Assembly: GCA_020851885.1 (NCBI GenBank)
Contig: JADZBW010000338.1
Location: 1 to 5,903, forward strand
Length of the DNA stretch: 5,903 nucleotides
From: Fimbriimonadaceae bacterium
GTDB lineage: Bacteria; Armatimonadota; Fimbriimonadia; Fimbriimonadales; Fimbriimonadaceae
Direction: 5' to 3'
Both the position numbers and the translations under genes were made by a program. Shown here one piece after another: positions 1 through 5,903 of this stretch (positions are counted from its first letter, which is position 1; the number at the start of each line of letters is the position of its first letter). The notes under the pieces are model-generated. The model searched no databases, was not told the DNA's origin, and worked only from the letters and a program-made list of their open reading frames with translations.

Positions 1-764
1 ACCGATACCGTCTCCGTGGCCGCTGAGCCGGAGGGTCCAAGCACCTTCGGGTTGTAAGGCGCAAGCACCGCCTGTTTGTAGGCCGTGCATAACTGGGCAA
101 CCGGGTTCAAATTGTAGAGCTTGTAGACGAGCCAACCCGACTGCATGTTGATCTTCGAGTTCGCGACCGTTTCGTCGAAGTACACGATTGGGCAGACGAA
201 GAACAGAAGATACAAGAGGACGCTGACGATGTACTTGACGTCCTCATAAAAAGCGTTCAATGCCGATACGATTAGGCTGGCGCCCATGGAAAGGGCCAGG
301 CCGATGATTACCAGAAGTGGCACCAACACGACGGTTGCTTTGATCGGAAAGTCGCCTGGATGCAGGGCGTAGTTTCCAAGCAGGTAGATGAAGAAGATCC
401 CAAGTGCCAGGAGGAAGTTGACAAGGTTGCTGAAGACGGCCGCCAAGGGCAGAATTTCGCGAGGAAAGTAGATCTTCTTGATCAGAGGCAATGCCGCATT
501 GATCGACTGCGCGCTGTCCAGCAGGCACATTTGAAAGAACATGAACGGAAGGTAGGCCGCCATGATATACGCGCCCATGTTGGGTTGCTTTGGGAAGATG
601 AAGTTCCCATAGATGAAGGTCATCACCCCGACCGTCAACAAGGGATTCAAGAATGACCAAAAGAAGCCGAGTGCGGAGTTCTTATATCGAATCTTCAGGT
701 CGCGCTGGACCATCACCAACAGCAGCTCGCGGTAGCGCCAAAGCTCCCGGAGTTCAGCTAGCAT
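1..764 (-). CDS. ABC-2 type permease of a polysaccharide/O-antigen/teichoic-acid exporter (Wzm/TagG family), C-terminus cut by window edge
   Basis: Integral inner-membrane subunit of an ABC exporter that moves a lipid-linked glycan (or similar cell-surface polymer) across the cytoplasmic membrane; it needs a separate ATPase, which is not in the window. 254 residues are visible from ATG 764-762; family members are roughly 260-290, so only the last helix is probably missing. Visible family hallmarks are an amphipathic N-terminus, the RDLKIRYKNSALGFFW stretch (residues 21-36) followed by LNP (39-41), KKIYFPREILPLA (96-108), NAFYEDVKY (170-178), CPIVY (191-195) and LNP (219-221). Hydrophobic segments lie near 37-57, 66-86, 107-130, 143-168 and 178-197. 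The frame is open to the left edge. The start lies 10 bases after the stop of the FKBP-like gene, with AAGG about 14 bases upstream, so translation is probably coupled. The family is secure; the exported substrate cannot be read from this sequence. Confidence 0.9.
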   Translation of the reverse strand, partial: MLAELRELWRYRELLLVMVQRDLKIRYKNSALGFFWSFLNPLLTVGVMTFIYGNFIFPKQPNMGAYIMAAYLPFMFFQMCLLDSAQSINAALPLIKKIYFPREILPLAAVFSNLVNFLLALGIFFIYLLGNYALHPGDFPIKATVVLVPLLVIIGLALSMGASLIVSALNAFYEDVKYIVSVLLYLLFFVCPIVYFDETVANSKINMQSGWLVYKLYNLNPVAQLCTAYKQAVLAPYNPKVLGPSGSAATETVS

Positions 765-774
765 AGGCTCGATT

Positions 775-1176
775 CTACCTTCGCTGGATCCGCTCGATCT
801 GAATCTTGACGAGGAGGGGGCCAGGATTGCGAATCAGGTTGAAACTCCCGACTTCTGGGACGATATCCTCCGCGATGAGGATCAAATACCTCGTTTCCCC
901 TTCTCTTGCGCCAAGAGCGGCTGCCTGTAGAAGAGGGTCGGAAGGGCTCCCAAACAAGTCCATGGTATGAGCCAAACCGCGTCGCTCGGAATTTGCCAAT
1001 TCCTTTCCGTTGCTGTCTACCACCATGAAATTGATCGTCACTCTGTCGCCCGATTGGGCATAGATTCCGTTGCCTGGTATCTCGATGAATGTGGGTGAAA
1101 GGTCTGGTAATGCGTCCGGGGTTCCGACCGTTATCGGCAGAAAGCAAACTTGAAGGAGGAACGAAAGGAATCCCAT
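775..1176 (-). CDS. Small exported protein with a divergent FKBP-like domain (probably non-catalytic)
   Basis: 133 residues. Residues 1-18 (FLSFLLQVCFLPITVG core) form a hydrophobic signal-like segment with no basic residue before it, so export or membrane anchoring is likely but not certain. Residues about 42-131 follow the FKBP order: a GDRVTINF strand (43-50), a DSNGKEL turn (54-60), GAREGETRYLILIAED (89-104), then NPGPLLVKIQIERI (117-130), which resembles the FKBP ending 'PP-x-A-TLVFDVELL'. Catalytic-pocket residues of FKBP12 seem replaced: Tyr26 by Phe50, Phe36-Asp37 by Leu60-Ala61, and the EVIxGW segment by DPLLQAA. I therefore infer a binding or chaperone role rather than prolyl isomerisation. 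ATG 1176-1174 is the only sensible start: the frame stays open upstream to 1599, but that part lies antisense to rbsK, and there is no in-frame ATG, GTG or TTG just upstream. No clear ribosome binding site is visible. The assignment comes from reading the pattern and is tentative. Confidence 0.5.
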   Translation of the reverse strand: MGFLSFLLQVCFLPITVGTPDALPDLSPTFIEIPGNGIYAQSGDRVTINFMVVDSNGKELANSERRGLAHTMDLFGSPSDPLLQAAALGAREGETRYLILIAEDIVPEVGSFNLIRNPGPLLVKIQIERIQRR

Positions 1177-1239
1177 CGCGTTGAAGTACCAGACGAACTG
1201 ACTTCCCCATTTGCACCATGACCACGATAAACTGGTCGG
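1177..1239. promoter_or_regulatory. 63-bp divergent intergenic region between the FKBP-like gene and rbsK
   Basis: The two flanking genes start here in opposite directions, so promoters for both must lie in this gap or inside the opposing gene. I see no convincing -35/-10 pair on either strand (TTGCAC at 1211-1216 has no matching -10 at normal spacing) and no palindromic operator. The role is inferred from layout only. Confidence 0.35.
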
Positions 1240-2157
1240 GTGCCAACGATAGTTCCTCCCGTCGTGGTTGTTGGGAGCGCCAACATGGACCTCGTCACCG
1301 TAACCCCACGATTTCCGATGCCTGGTGAAACGGTTCTCGGCAAGCGCATATCCTTCTTCCCAGGTGGAAAAGGGGCGAATCAAGCCTGCGCAATTGCGCG
1401 GTTGGGCGGAAAACCAAGATTTATTGGCAAGGTGGGGAACGATTCCTTCGGCCTGCAGATCATCAGCAACCTCCGACAAGCAGGCGTCGATACTTCCAAC
1501 GTCTTTGCTGAGCAGGACATGTCGACTGGCACGGCCATGATCCTCGTGACCGAAAGTGGTGAGAATGCCATCGTCGTTGCCAGCGGAGCCAACCAGCACG
1601 TCGATGCGGCCTTCGTTGCCGATCGCCTTCAGCGAATCGACTTTCGGACGATCCTGGTTCAGCTAGAGACCCCTCTGGAGACGGTGCTGGAGTGCAAACA
1701 CCGGGCGAAGTTGACCATTCTCAATCCCGCCCCGGCAACGGACCTCCCACCTGAAATCTATCGCGACCTCGATTGGATCACCCCCAATGAAACGGAGGTC
1801 GAGAGGTTAACCGGCATTCAACCACTGGACACAGAATCTTGCGAGGCGGCGGCGCAGGCGTTACGATCTCGCGGGGTTCGCAATGTCGTTATCACTTTGG
1901 GAGCAAAAGGCTCCTATCTGGTGACCTCGGAAGGTTCGCACCATTGCGCATCGATTGAAGTCTCCGTCGTCGATAGTACGGCGGCGGGCGATGCGTTCAG
2001 TGGGGCTTTGGCGATGTCTCTCAACGCCGGATTGCCTCCCGAGCGCGCGGTTCGAATCGCTAATTGCGCGGGTGCGCTAACGACCACGAAAATGGGAGCA
2101 CAACCCTCGCTCCCAACCTACGAAGACCTCAAGTTTGCCTGTCCCGATCTGTTCTGA
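1240..2157 (+). CDS. rbsK: Ribokinase (PfkB family carbohydrate kinase)
   Basis: Cytoplasmic enzyme that phosphorylates D-ribose with ATP to ribose 5-phosphate, feeding the pentose-phosphate and nucleotide pathways. The 305 residues match the usual ribokinase length of about 300-310. In order: substrate-site strand VVGSANMDLV (10-19), PfkB signature 1 with PGGKGANQA (41-49), the NxxE motif NETE (183-186) for Mg/phosphate, the nucleotide-site strand ITLGAKGSYL (218-227), PfkB signature 2 DSTAAGDAFSGAL (245-257) with catalytic base Asp251, and GAQPSLP (286-292), part of the monovalent-cation site region of ribokinases. AAGD instead of GAGD is normal for RbsK. The start is GTG at 1240: an in-frame TAA at 1228-1230 rules out anything longer, and a later start (codon 9 or 16) would damage the first strand. 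The ribosome binding site is weak (GGTCGG just before the start). There is no ribose transporter, RbsD or LacI-type regulator beside it, so the exact sugar is not confirmed by context. Confidence 0.93.
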   Translation: MPTIVPPVVVVGSANMDLVTVTPRFPMPGETVLGKRISFFPGGKGANQACAIARLGGKPRFIGKVGNDSFGLQIISNLRQAGVDTSNVFAEQDMSTGTAMILVTESGENAIVVASGANQHVDAAFVADRLQRIDFRTILVQLETPLETVLECKHRAKLTILNPAPATDLPPEIYRDLDWITPNETEVERLTGIQPLDTESCEAAAQALRSRGVRNVVITLGAKGSYLVTSEGSHHCASIEVSVVDSTAAGDAFSGALAMSLNAGLPPERAVRIANCAGALTTTKMGAQPSLPTYEDLKFACPDLF

Positions 2158-2277
2158 AGATCGTGGAACGGCTTGAGCGCCGGCGTCGATTGCTCCCGGC
2201 TTCCCATCTCCACAAGTTCTTGACATCCACAAGCGCCACGATGGAAAGCGAAACGCCTGCGGGATGTATGTCCGCCG
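2158..2277. other. 120-bp convergent intergenic region between rbsK and the Opp/Dpp-type ATPase gene
   Basis: Both neighbours end here, so a bidirectional terminator would be expected, but I find no compact GC-rich hairpin followed by a T-run on either strand. The only pairings are a 7-base inverted repeat (ATCGTGG at 2160-2166 with CCACGAT at 2236-2242) separated by 69 bases, and a direct repeat TCCACAAG at 2209-2216 and 2226-2233. Both are short enough to be chance. No small gene is supported. Confidence 0.4.
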
Positions 2278-3219
2278 CTAACGATCGATACTCGCGAATG
2301 AACTTTGCAATGCAGGGTGCGGGAAGTGGCAGTAAAAGGTCTGAGGACCGTCGACCGTTGCCTTCGGATCTGCCTGAAGGCAAAGTTCTTGGGCCCGGCC
2401 GCATCGACTCGCATACCGGCAGCCTATGAATCGAGTTCGAGGATCAGGGATCTCTCCCGTGGGCGCTTCCGGCAGTTGAAGCAGTCGATCGATGGTCGGC
2501 GCGGAATCCAGAAGGGTCTTCGTATAAGGATGTCGTGGATTGCCAAAGATCTGCTCAGTCGGACCAATTTCCACGATTCGGCCCAAATACATCACCGCCA
2601 CGCGATCGGCCAGAAATCGCACCGTGGTGAGGTCGTGGGAAATATAGAGGAAGGAACAGCCGGTTTGGCCCTGCAAGTCCCTCAATAAGTTCAGAATTTG
2701 TGCTCGAATACTGAGATCGAGCGCCGCCGTTGGTTCATCGCAAATCACTAGCGGCGGCTTCAATGCAAGCGCCCGGCCGATTGCCACGCGCTGGCGTTGG
2801 CCACCACTCAACTGATGGGGATACCGGTCTTTGAGCTTAGGATCGAGACCAACCTCCTCGAACATTTCCCCGACCGACCGTGACTTGCCGACCAGGCGCA
2901 GGGGCTCCATCATGGACCGGCTGACCGTCCACTTTGGATCCAGACTAGCATAGGGATCTTGCCAGACCATGCCCACACGCTCCACGATGTCCCGTGGGGT
3001 CCCATGGACCTCCCGGTCCGTCAGGACTATCCTTCCGCCAGAAAGCGGCTGCAGACCCAGAATGCAGCGAGCCAACGTGGTTTTGCCACATCCGGACTCT
3101 CCAACAACCGCGACCGTCTCACCTTTCTCTACCGTCAGGGAGACTCCATCCAAAGCGCGAACGACGCCGCCCTGAGCTGAGAATTCAACTGCGGCGTCCT
3201 CGACACTGACGAGGCTCAA
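2278..3219 (-). CDS. Peptide/nickel-type ABC transporter ATP-binding protein (OppF/DppF family)
   Basis: Cytoplasmic ATPase subunit that powers an Opp/Dpp-type importer of oligopeptides, dipeptides or related solutes. The 313 residues are close to the family norm of about 320-330. Visible motifs are Walker A GESGCGKT (40-47), Q-loop Gln87 in VWQDPYASLDP, signature LSGGQ (137-141), Walker B LVICDE (157-162) with catalytic Glu162, D-loop ALDLS (166-170) and switch His195 in ISHD. All are intact. The C-terminal oligopeptide-transporter extension follows: HPYTKTLLDSAP (230-241), GEIPDP (255-260) and a cysteine pattern C267-x5-C273-x6-C280-x16-C297, which in Opp/Dpp ATPases is a typical metal or Fe-S binding motif. 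The start is TTG 3219-3217, overlapping the nadK stop as TTGA and preceded by GGTGAG, so translation is coupled to nadK. It is the last gene of the run. No permease, binding protein or partner OppD/DppD lies in the window, so the substrate is unknown. Confidence 0.92.
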   Translation of the reverse strand: MSLVSVEDAAVEFSAQGGVVRALDGVSLTVEKGETVAVVGESGCGKTTLARCILGLQPLSGGRIVLTDREVHGTPRDIVERVGMVWQDPYASLDPKWTVSRSMMEPLRLVGKSRSVGEMFEEVGLDPKLKDRYPHQLSGGQRQRVAIGRALALKPPLVICDEPTAALDLSIRAQILNLLRDLQGQTGCSFLYISHDLTTVRFLADRVAVMYLGRIVEIGPTEQIFGNPRHPYTKTLLDSAPTIDRLLQLPEAPTGEIPDPRTRFIGCRYASRCGRAQELCLQADPKATVDGPQTFYCHFPHPALQSSFASIDR

Positions 3220-4076
3220 CTCAACTCACCAAGAATGCTCTGACTCCAGAAGAGGCGATTACTGAGTTTGTGAAGGAAATCGTCTTTTTCCACGGTCATC
3301 AAGTTTGTCACACGTTTGGACCGAGTCACCTTCACGGCGTCGCCAGAAAGTATGTGGAGCCTCACTTGCCCATCGGCAGACAGCACGGCATCGCCTTCGG
3401 TTGAAACTCTGAGGAAGATTTCGGAATTCGGATGCAGCACCAAGGGTCTGGCGCTCAGTGTGTGCGGCGCCAAAGCGTTCAGAACAAGGGCTTCGACTTG
3501 AGGGTCGCAGATGGGCCCTCCCGCACTGAGGTTATAGGCCGTCGACCCGGTTGGAGTGGCAATCATTACGCCGTCGGCAGGGTAGCTGGTGAGGCGAAGG
3601 TCGTTCACAAACACCTCGAACGTCATCATACGCACCATCACTTCGCGCTGAAGCGCCATCTCGTTGAGCGCGTGAATCGTGGCGACGGATTTATTGCCTC
3701 GCATGAGGTCGATCTGCAACATCATTCGACGTTCAATGTGCGCCTTGCCGTCGAAGAAACCACTCAGGCAGGCGCCGAGTTCTTCGCTGGTGCATTGAGT
3801 CACGAAACCGAAGCGGCCGTAATAAACGCCAAGGATCGGCGTTCCTTTCTCAGAACACAGATGCGCCGCCCGAATGAGTGTTCCGTCGCCTCCAAAGGTC
3901 ACGACCAGATCGCAGTCGGCAAAATCGGCTTGAGAGACCGTTTGGACGCCGATACTCTGAAAAGACTCGTCATCGGCCGCGACCAATACGCCTCGATCCG
4001 CCAACCATTTGGAGGCGGTCTTTGCCGCCTGCACCGCATCCTCGCGCCGTCGATTGACGAGGAAGTGAATACGCAC
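3216..4076 (-). CDS. nadK: NAD kinase (ATP-NAD kinase)
   Basis: Cytoplasmic enzyme that phosphorylates NAD+ to NADP+, the only de novo route to NADP(H). The 286 residues match bacterial NadK (about 260-300). It has a nucleotide-binding strand and turn at LVVTFGGDGTLIRA (57-70) with the family GGDGT motif at 62-66, a glycine-rich loop GVYYGRFGFVT (83-93), the Asn-Glu pair N138-E139 in ALNEMALQR, TPTGSTAY (174-181) with the following LSAGGPI (183-189), ARPLVL (209-214) and SADGQ (233-237). Residue 85 is Tyr where many NadKs have Asn or His in GxNxGxLGF; this position varies and the enzyme is expected to be active. The start is GTG 4076-4074, with AGGA six bases upstream and only three bases after the TPR-protein stop. 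The stop overlaps the next gene. It is thus the middle gene of a tight operon with envelope-type genes, which gives no specific hint of function beyond NADP supply. Confidence 0.95.
   Translation of the reverse strand: MRIHFLVNRRREDAVQAAKTASKWLADRGVLVAADDESFQSIGVQTVSQADFADCDLVVTFGGDGTLIRAAHLCSEKGTPILGVYYGRFGFVTQCTSEELGACLSGFFDGKAHIERRMMLQIDLMRGNKSVATIHALNEMALQREVMVRMMTFEVFVNDLRLTSYPADGVMIATPTGSTAYNLSAGGPICDPQVEALVLNALAPHTLSARPLVLHPNSEIFLRVSTEGDAVLSADGQVRLHILSGDAVKVTRSKRVTNLMTVEKDDFLHKLSNRLFWSQSILGELS
3225..3230 (-). promoter_or_regulatory. Ribosome binding site GGTGAG supporting the TTG start of the Opp/Dpp-type ATPase
   Basis: GGTGAG lies inside the last codons of nadK, 5 bases before the TTG at 3219-3217. 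With the TTGA stop-start overlap it decides the start and suggests that ribosomes finishing nadK re-initiate here. Confidence 0.6.
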
Positions 4077-4079
4077 CGA

Positions 4080-5582
4080 TTATCCTGAGGCCTTCATTCT
4101 TTCGAGGTTCTTTCGAACGTCCTCATCCGACGGGTTGATTTTGGCGGCGCGTTCCAAAAGCAAGATCGCCTGTGCTTTCTTGTTGAGCCGTTCCAAAGTG
4201 ATCGCCAAATTGTTGTAAGCAGGCGTGAACTTGGCGTCGCCTTGGATGGCGGCACGGAAGTTCTGCTCGGCGACCGGCAAGTTGGAGCGAAGCAGGTGAT
4301 ACATTCCAATTCCATTCAATGCGGCCGCGTTCTTCGGATTCGACTTAAGGACTTCCGAATAGTGGTATTTCGCACCATCTTGATCTCCCGCCGCCCACAT
4401 GGCATTGGCCAGATCCAGGCGAACGCTTGCTCGACGCCCATCTTTGCGGATGATCTCCTTCCAGAGTTGGATGGCGGTTTCGTTGTCCCCGGACTTAGAG
4501 CTTGCCGCCGCCAGGTTCACCTTCGCCTCGATGCTCGACGGATTGATTCCGACCAACTTGTCGAACATCGTCCTCGCTCCCTCGAAGTCGCCCTTCTTAA
4601 ACAGCAGGATCCCGAGGTTGTTGAGGGTATCGATATCTGAACCATCTATTTCCAGAGCGCGACGATATGCTTCTTCGGCGCCCTGCGAATTCCCTTGGGC
4701 CGCCCGCATGACGCCAAGGTTGAACATGAACTCCGCGTCGTCGTTCTTCTTCGCCTTGATGGCTTCATAGATTCTCAGCGAATCGGTCTTCTTGCCAAGG
4801 ACGGCATAGGACTCCGCGAGCGCCATGGCGGCCATCACGTCGTCCGGATCCGCCTTGACGGTTCGCTCCAAATAAGGAATCGCTTCACTCTGCTTCTGCA
4901 CTTGAGCCAAAGTGAATCCGGCATTGCGGCAAAAAGTCTTGTTGTCGGGCCTTAGATCGGCTGCCTTTTTGAAACATGTCGCGGCATCGGTCAGGTTGCG
5001 GCTTCCTTCATAAGCGACACCCAAGTTGTTCAACGTGAACGCATCGTTTGCTTTGAGTTGATTGGCCCTTGTGAAGGCAGCGATCGCCTTCGGATAGTCC
5101 TTCTTCTTGAGATAGAGTGTCCCCAAGTTATATTGGGGCTCCGACATCGTTGGGCTCAACCCCGCGACCACGTTGAACTGCTCGATCGCCTTGTCGAACT
5201 GGGCTGATTCCAAGTAGGAATTCCCCAGATTGGTCTGCACTTCCAGGTCCTTGGGCCGCAGCTTCCCGGCCTTTTCCAGGAGTGGAACGGCTTTCACCGA
5301 TTCACCGGTGCGGAGGTAGATGAATCCTAACCATGCGAGGACGTCGACATTGTCCGGCACTTCCAGATACAACGCCTCAAAGCTCTTCTTGGCGCCATCG
5401 ACGTTGCCCGCCTTATAGGCGCTGACCGCATCCATGATCCGCTGCTTCTGTTCACGATCCTTCTTCTGCTCAGGAGTTTCCTTGCCGGGGTTCTGTCGCC
5501 CTCCCTGGTCTTGAGCCAGAGCGCTTGAAGACAAGACAAGTCCAAGGACACCCACGAAGATCCCGAATTTGTAAGCCTTCAA
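4080..5582 (-). CDS. Secreted/periplasmic TPR-repeat protein, 13 tandem tetratricopeptide units
   Basis: 500 residues. Residues 1-23 are a classic Sec signal peptide (Lys2 and Lys5, hydrophobic core 6-18, ALA at 21-23, likely cleavage before Gln24). There is no lipobox, so the mature protein should be soluble in the periplasm or outside the cell. Residues 24-44 are a polar, charged linker. From 45 to 486 the chain divides into 13 consecutive units of exactly 34 residues with no insertions; each carries TPR positions such as W/L-LG-Y near 4-11, Ala near 20 and a Pro or Asp near 32, as in NLGTLYLKKKDYPKAIAAF (152-170). A short capping helix ends the protein. TPR arrays form a right-handed superhelix that binds proteins; no enzymatic domain is present and the partner is unknown. 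The start is TTG 5582-5580 with a strong GGAGGA site. It heads a run with nadK and an Opp/Dpp-type ATPase gene. The TPR call is certain; the biological role is not known. Confidence 0.93.
   Translation of the reverse strand: MKAYKFGIFVGVLGLVLSSSALAQDQGGRQNPGKETPEQKKDREQKQRIMDAVSAYKAGNVDGAKKSFEALYLEVPDNVDVLAWLGFIYLRTGESVKAVPLLEKAGKLRPKDLEVQTNLGNSYLESAQFDKAIEQFNVVAGLSPTMSEPQYNLGTLYLKKKDYPKAIAAFTRANQLKANDAFTLNNLGVAYEGSRNLTDAATCFKKAADLRPDNKTFCRNAGFTLAQVQKQSEAIPYLERTVKADPDDVMAAMALAESYAVLGKKTDSLRIYEAIKAKKNDDAEFMFNLGVMRAAQGNSQGAEEAYRRALEIDGSDIDTLNNLGILLFKKGDFEGARTMFDKLVGINPSSIEAKVNLAAASSKSGDNETAIQLWKEIIRKDGRRASVRLDLANAMWAAGDQDGAKYHYSEVLKSNPKNAAALNGIGMYHLLRSNLPVAEQNFRAAIQGDAKFTPAYNNLAITLERLNKKAQAILLLERAAKINPSDEDVRKNLERMKASG
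4083..4086 (-). promoter_or_regulatory. Ribosome binding site AGGA supporting the GTG start of nadK
   Basis: AGGA sits within the last sense codons of the TPR gene, 6 bases before the GTG at 4076-4074. This supports the GTG as the start and coupled translation. Confidence 0.55.
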
Positions 5583-5667
5583 AAAATTCCTCCGATTTCA
5601 ATAAAACGATTCATCCTACATTGAAAATAAGCCACTTTGCGTTCATCACCAGACCATCGACAAATAT
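5583..5667 (-). promoter_or_regulatory. 85-bp gap between purL and the TPR gene, possible promoter for the TPR-nadK-ATPase operon
   Basis: The gap is AT-richer than its surroundings and lies directly upstream of the operon. On the minus strand it contains TTATTTTCAATGTAGGAT and, nearer the gene, CGTTTTATTG, either of which could hold a -10 element, but I cannot pair one with a convincing -35 at 16-18 bases. A 6-base inverted repeat (CCATCG/CGATGG, 19-base loop) spans the purL stop but has no T-run, so it is not a clear terminator. Read-through from purL is equally possible. Confidence 0.35.
5588..5593 (-). promoter_or_regulatory. Strong ribosome binding site GGAGGA for the TTG start of the TPR protein
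   Basis: GGAGG (5593-5589) is followed by six bases (AATTTT) and then TTG 5582-5580. This near-perfect Shine-Dalgarno sequence at optimal spacing makes the TTG start convincing, as does the signal peptide that begins directly after it. Confidence 0.8.
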
Positions 5668-5903
5668 CTATCGCTCTCCGATGGCATTGCCAATCGCGTT
5701 TCGATAGACCTCTGACAAGTTCGAGACGTTCCAGTGAAGAACAGTATTCATGCAACTTACAGAAAGTATGCCATCGTCGGTTGTCGTCCCGATGCGGCTT
5801 GCGCTCAAGCCAAGCTCTTTGGCGCGTGAAATGGTTCGAGCGCTGTTCTCAGTTGCGACGACGACCCGGCCCGGAAGTTCGCCGAAGGCTCTAGCATCGG
5901 CGC
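5668..5903 (-). CDS. purL: Phosphoribosylformylglycinamidine synthase subunit PurL, C-terminal fragment (5' end beyond window)
   Basis: The last 77 residues before the TAG at 5670-5668 are visible; the gene enters from the right edge and no start lies in the window. The sequence FGELPGRVVVATENS (6-20), then a helix with AKELGLSASRIGTTTDDGILSV (27-48) and a final W-x3-NLSEVYRNAIG (57-71), follows the C-terminal AIRS-type domain of PurL: the 'FGE-x-x-GR-hhhh' strand, the 'A-x-x-x-G-h-x-x-x-x-IG' turn, and the closing 'L-x-x-h-x-x-x-a' helix. PurL converts FGAR to FGAM with ATP and glutamine-derived ammonia, step 4 of purine biosynthesis. The expected final motif is present, so this looks like an intact C-terminus. 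A related AIR-synthase-family protein is the main alternative, given how little is seen. Confidence 0.78.
   Translation of the reverse strand, partial: ADARAFGELPGRVVVATENSARTISRAKELGLSASRIGTTTDDGILSVSCMNTVLHWNVSNLSEVYRNAIGNAIGER

Noticed and set aside
244..660. 138-codon minus-strand open frame inside the permease gene.
   Set aside because: It is the same strand but a different frame from the permease; the permease frame encodes clear ABC-2 motifs and runs to the window edge.
1141..1152. Cys11 of the FKBP-like protein as a lipobox (LLQVC).
   Set aside because: The residue before Cys is Val rather than Gly, Ala or Ser, and there is no basic n-region, so lipidation is unlikely.
1177..1599. 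Minus-strand frame stays open far upstream of the FKBP-like gene, antisense to rbsK, giving a possible 274-residue protein.
   Set aside because: The extra 141 residues are low-complexity antisense translation of ribokinase, with no recognisable pattern and no ribosome binding site, and rbsK is clearly real. The signal-like segment begins at the internal ATG 1176.
2160..2242. Inverted repeat ATCGTGG/CCACGAT in the convergent gap as a terminator or small RNA.
   Set aside because: A seven-base stem with a 69-base loop and no T-run is within chance expectation for a gap of this size.
2064..2429. 121-codon plus-strand frame across the rbsK end and the convergent gap.
   Set aside because: It overlaps rbsK and the ATPase gene in shadow frames and shows no protein-like pattern.
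3432..4088. 218-codon plus-strand open frame opposite nadK.
   Set aside because: It is antisense to a well-supported NAD kinase, its composition is rich in His/Arg/Gly without domain patterns, and no ribosome binding site was seen. It is a shadow frame.
5650..5690. Inverted repeat CCATCG/CGATGG around the purL stop as a terminator.
   Set aside because: It is only six pairs with a 19-base loop, it lies partly in coding sequence, and no T-tract follows.
5637..5894. Plus-strand 85-codon frame at the right edge.
   Set aside because: It is antisense to the PurL C-terminus, which has a clear family pattern on the minus strand.

Overview
The window reads as ordinary bacterial chromosome from a Gram-negative-like, moderately GC-rich organism. 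The evidence is secretion-type signal sequences, a Wzm/TagG-type polysaccharide exporter and dense gene packing. The gene mix and the long secreted TPR protein would fit a poorly characterised phylum such as Armatimonadota (Fimbriimonas-like), but this taxonomic guess is weak and rests on no decisive marker. No RNA genes, mobile elements, CRISPR arrays or attachment sites were recognised.

Right-hand block, minus strand (5903 down to 2278): the C-terminal end of purL (purine biosynthesis), an 85-bp gap, then three tightly packed genes. These are a secreted protein made of 13 gap-free 34-residue TPR units, an NAD kinase (nadK) starting 3 bases after the TPR stop, and an Opp/Dpp-family peptide-transporter ATPase whose TTG start overlaps the nadK stop as TTGA. 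All three use non-ATG starts (TTG, GTG, TTG), each with a visible ribosome binding site. They look like one translationally coupled operon, possibly read through from purL.

Middle (1240-2157, plus strand): a complete ribokinase (rbsK) that converges on the peptide-transporter ATPase gene across 120 bp and diverges from the left block across 63 bp.

Left block, minus strand (1176 down to 1): a small exported-looking protein with a divergent FKBP-like fold, followed after 10 bases by the gene for a polysaccharide-type ABC-2 permease, which runs off the left edge near its C-terminus. Ribokinase, NAD kinase and PurL are housekeeping nucleotide and sugar metabolism. The permease, the FKBP-like protein, the TPR protein and the transporter ATPase act at the cell envelope. 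The most noteworthy points are the degenerate FKBP-like protein coupled to an exporter permease and the TPR-nadK-ATPase operon. Neither amounts to clear evidence of an undescribed system.
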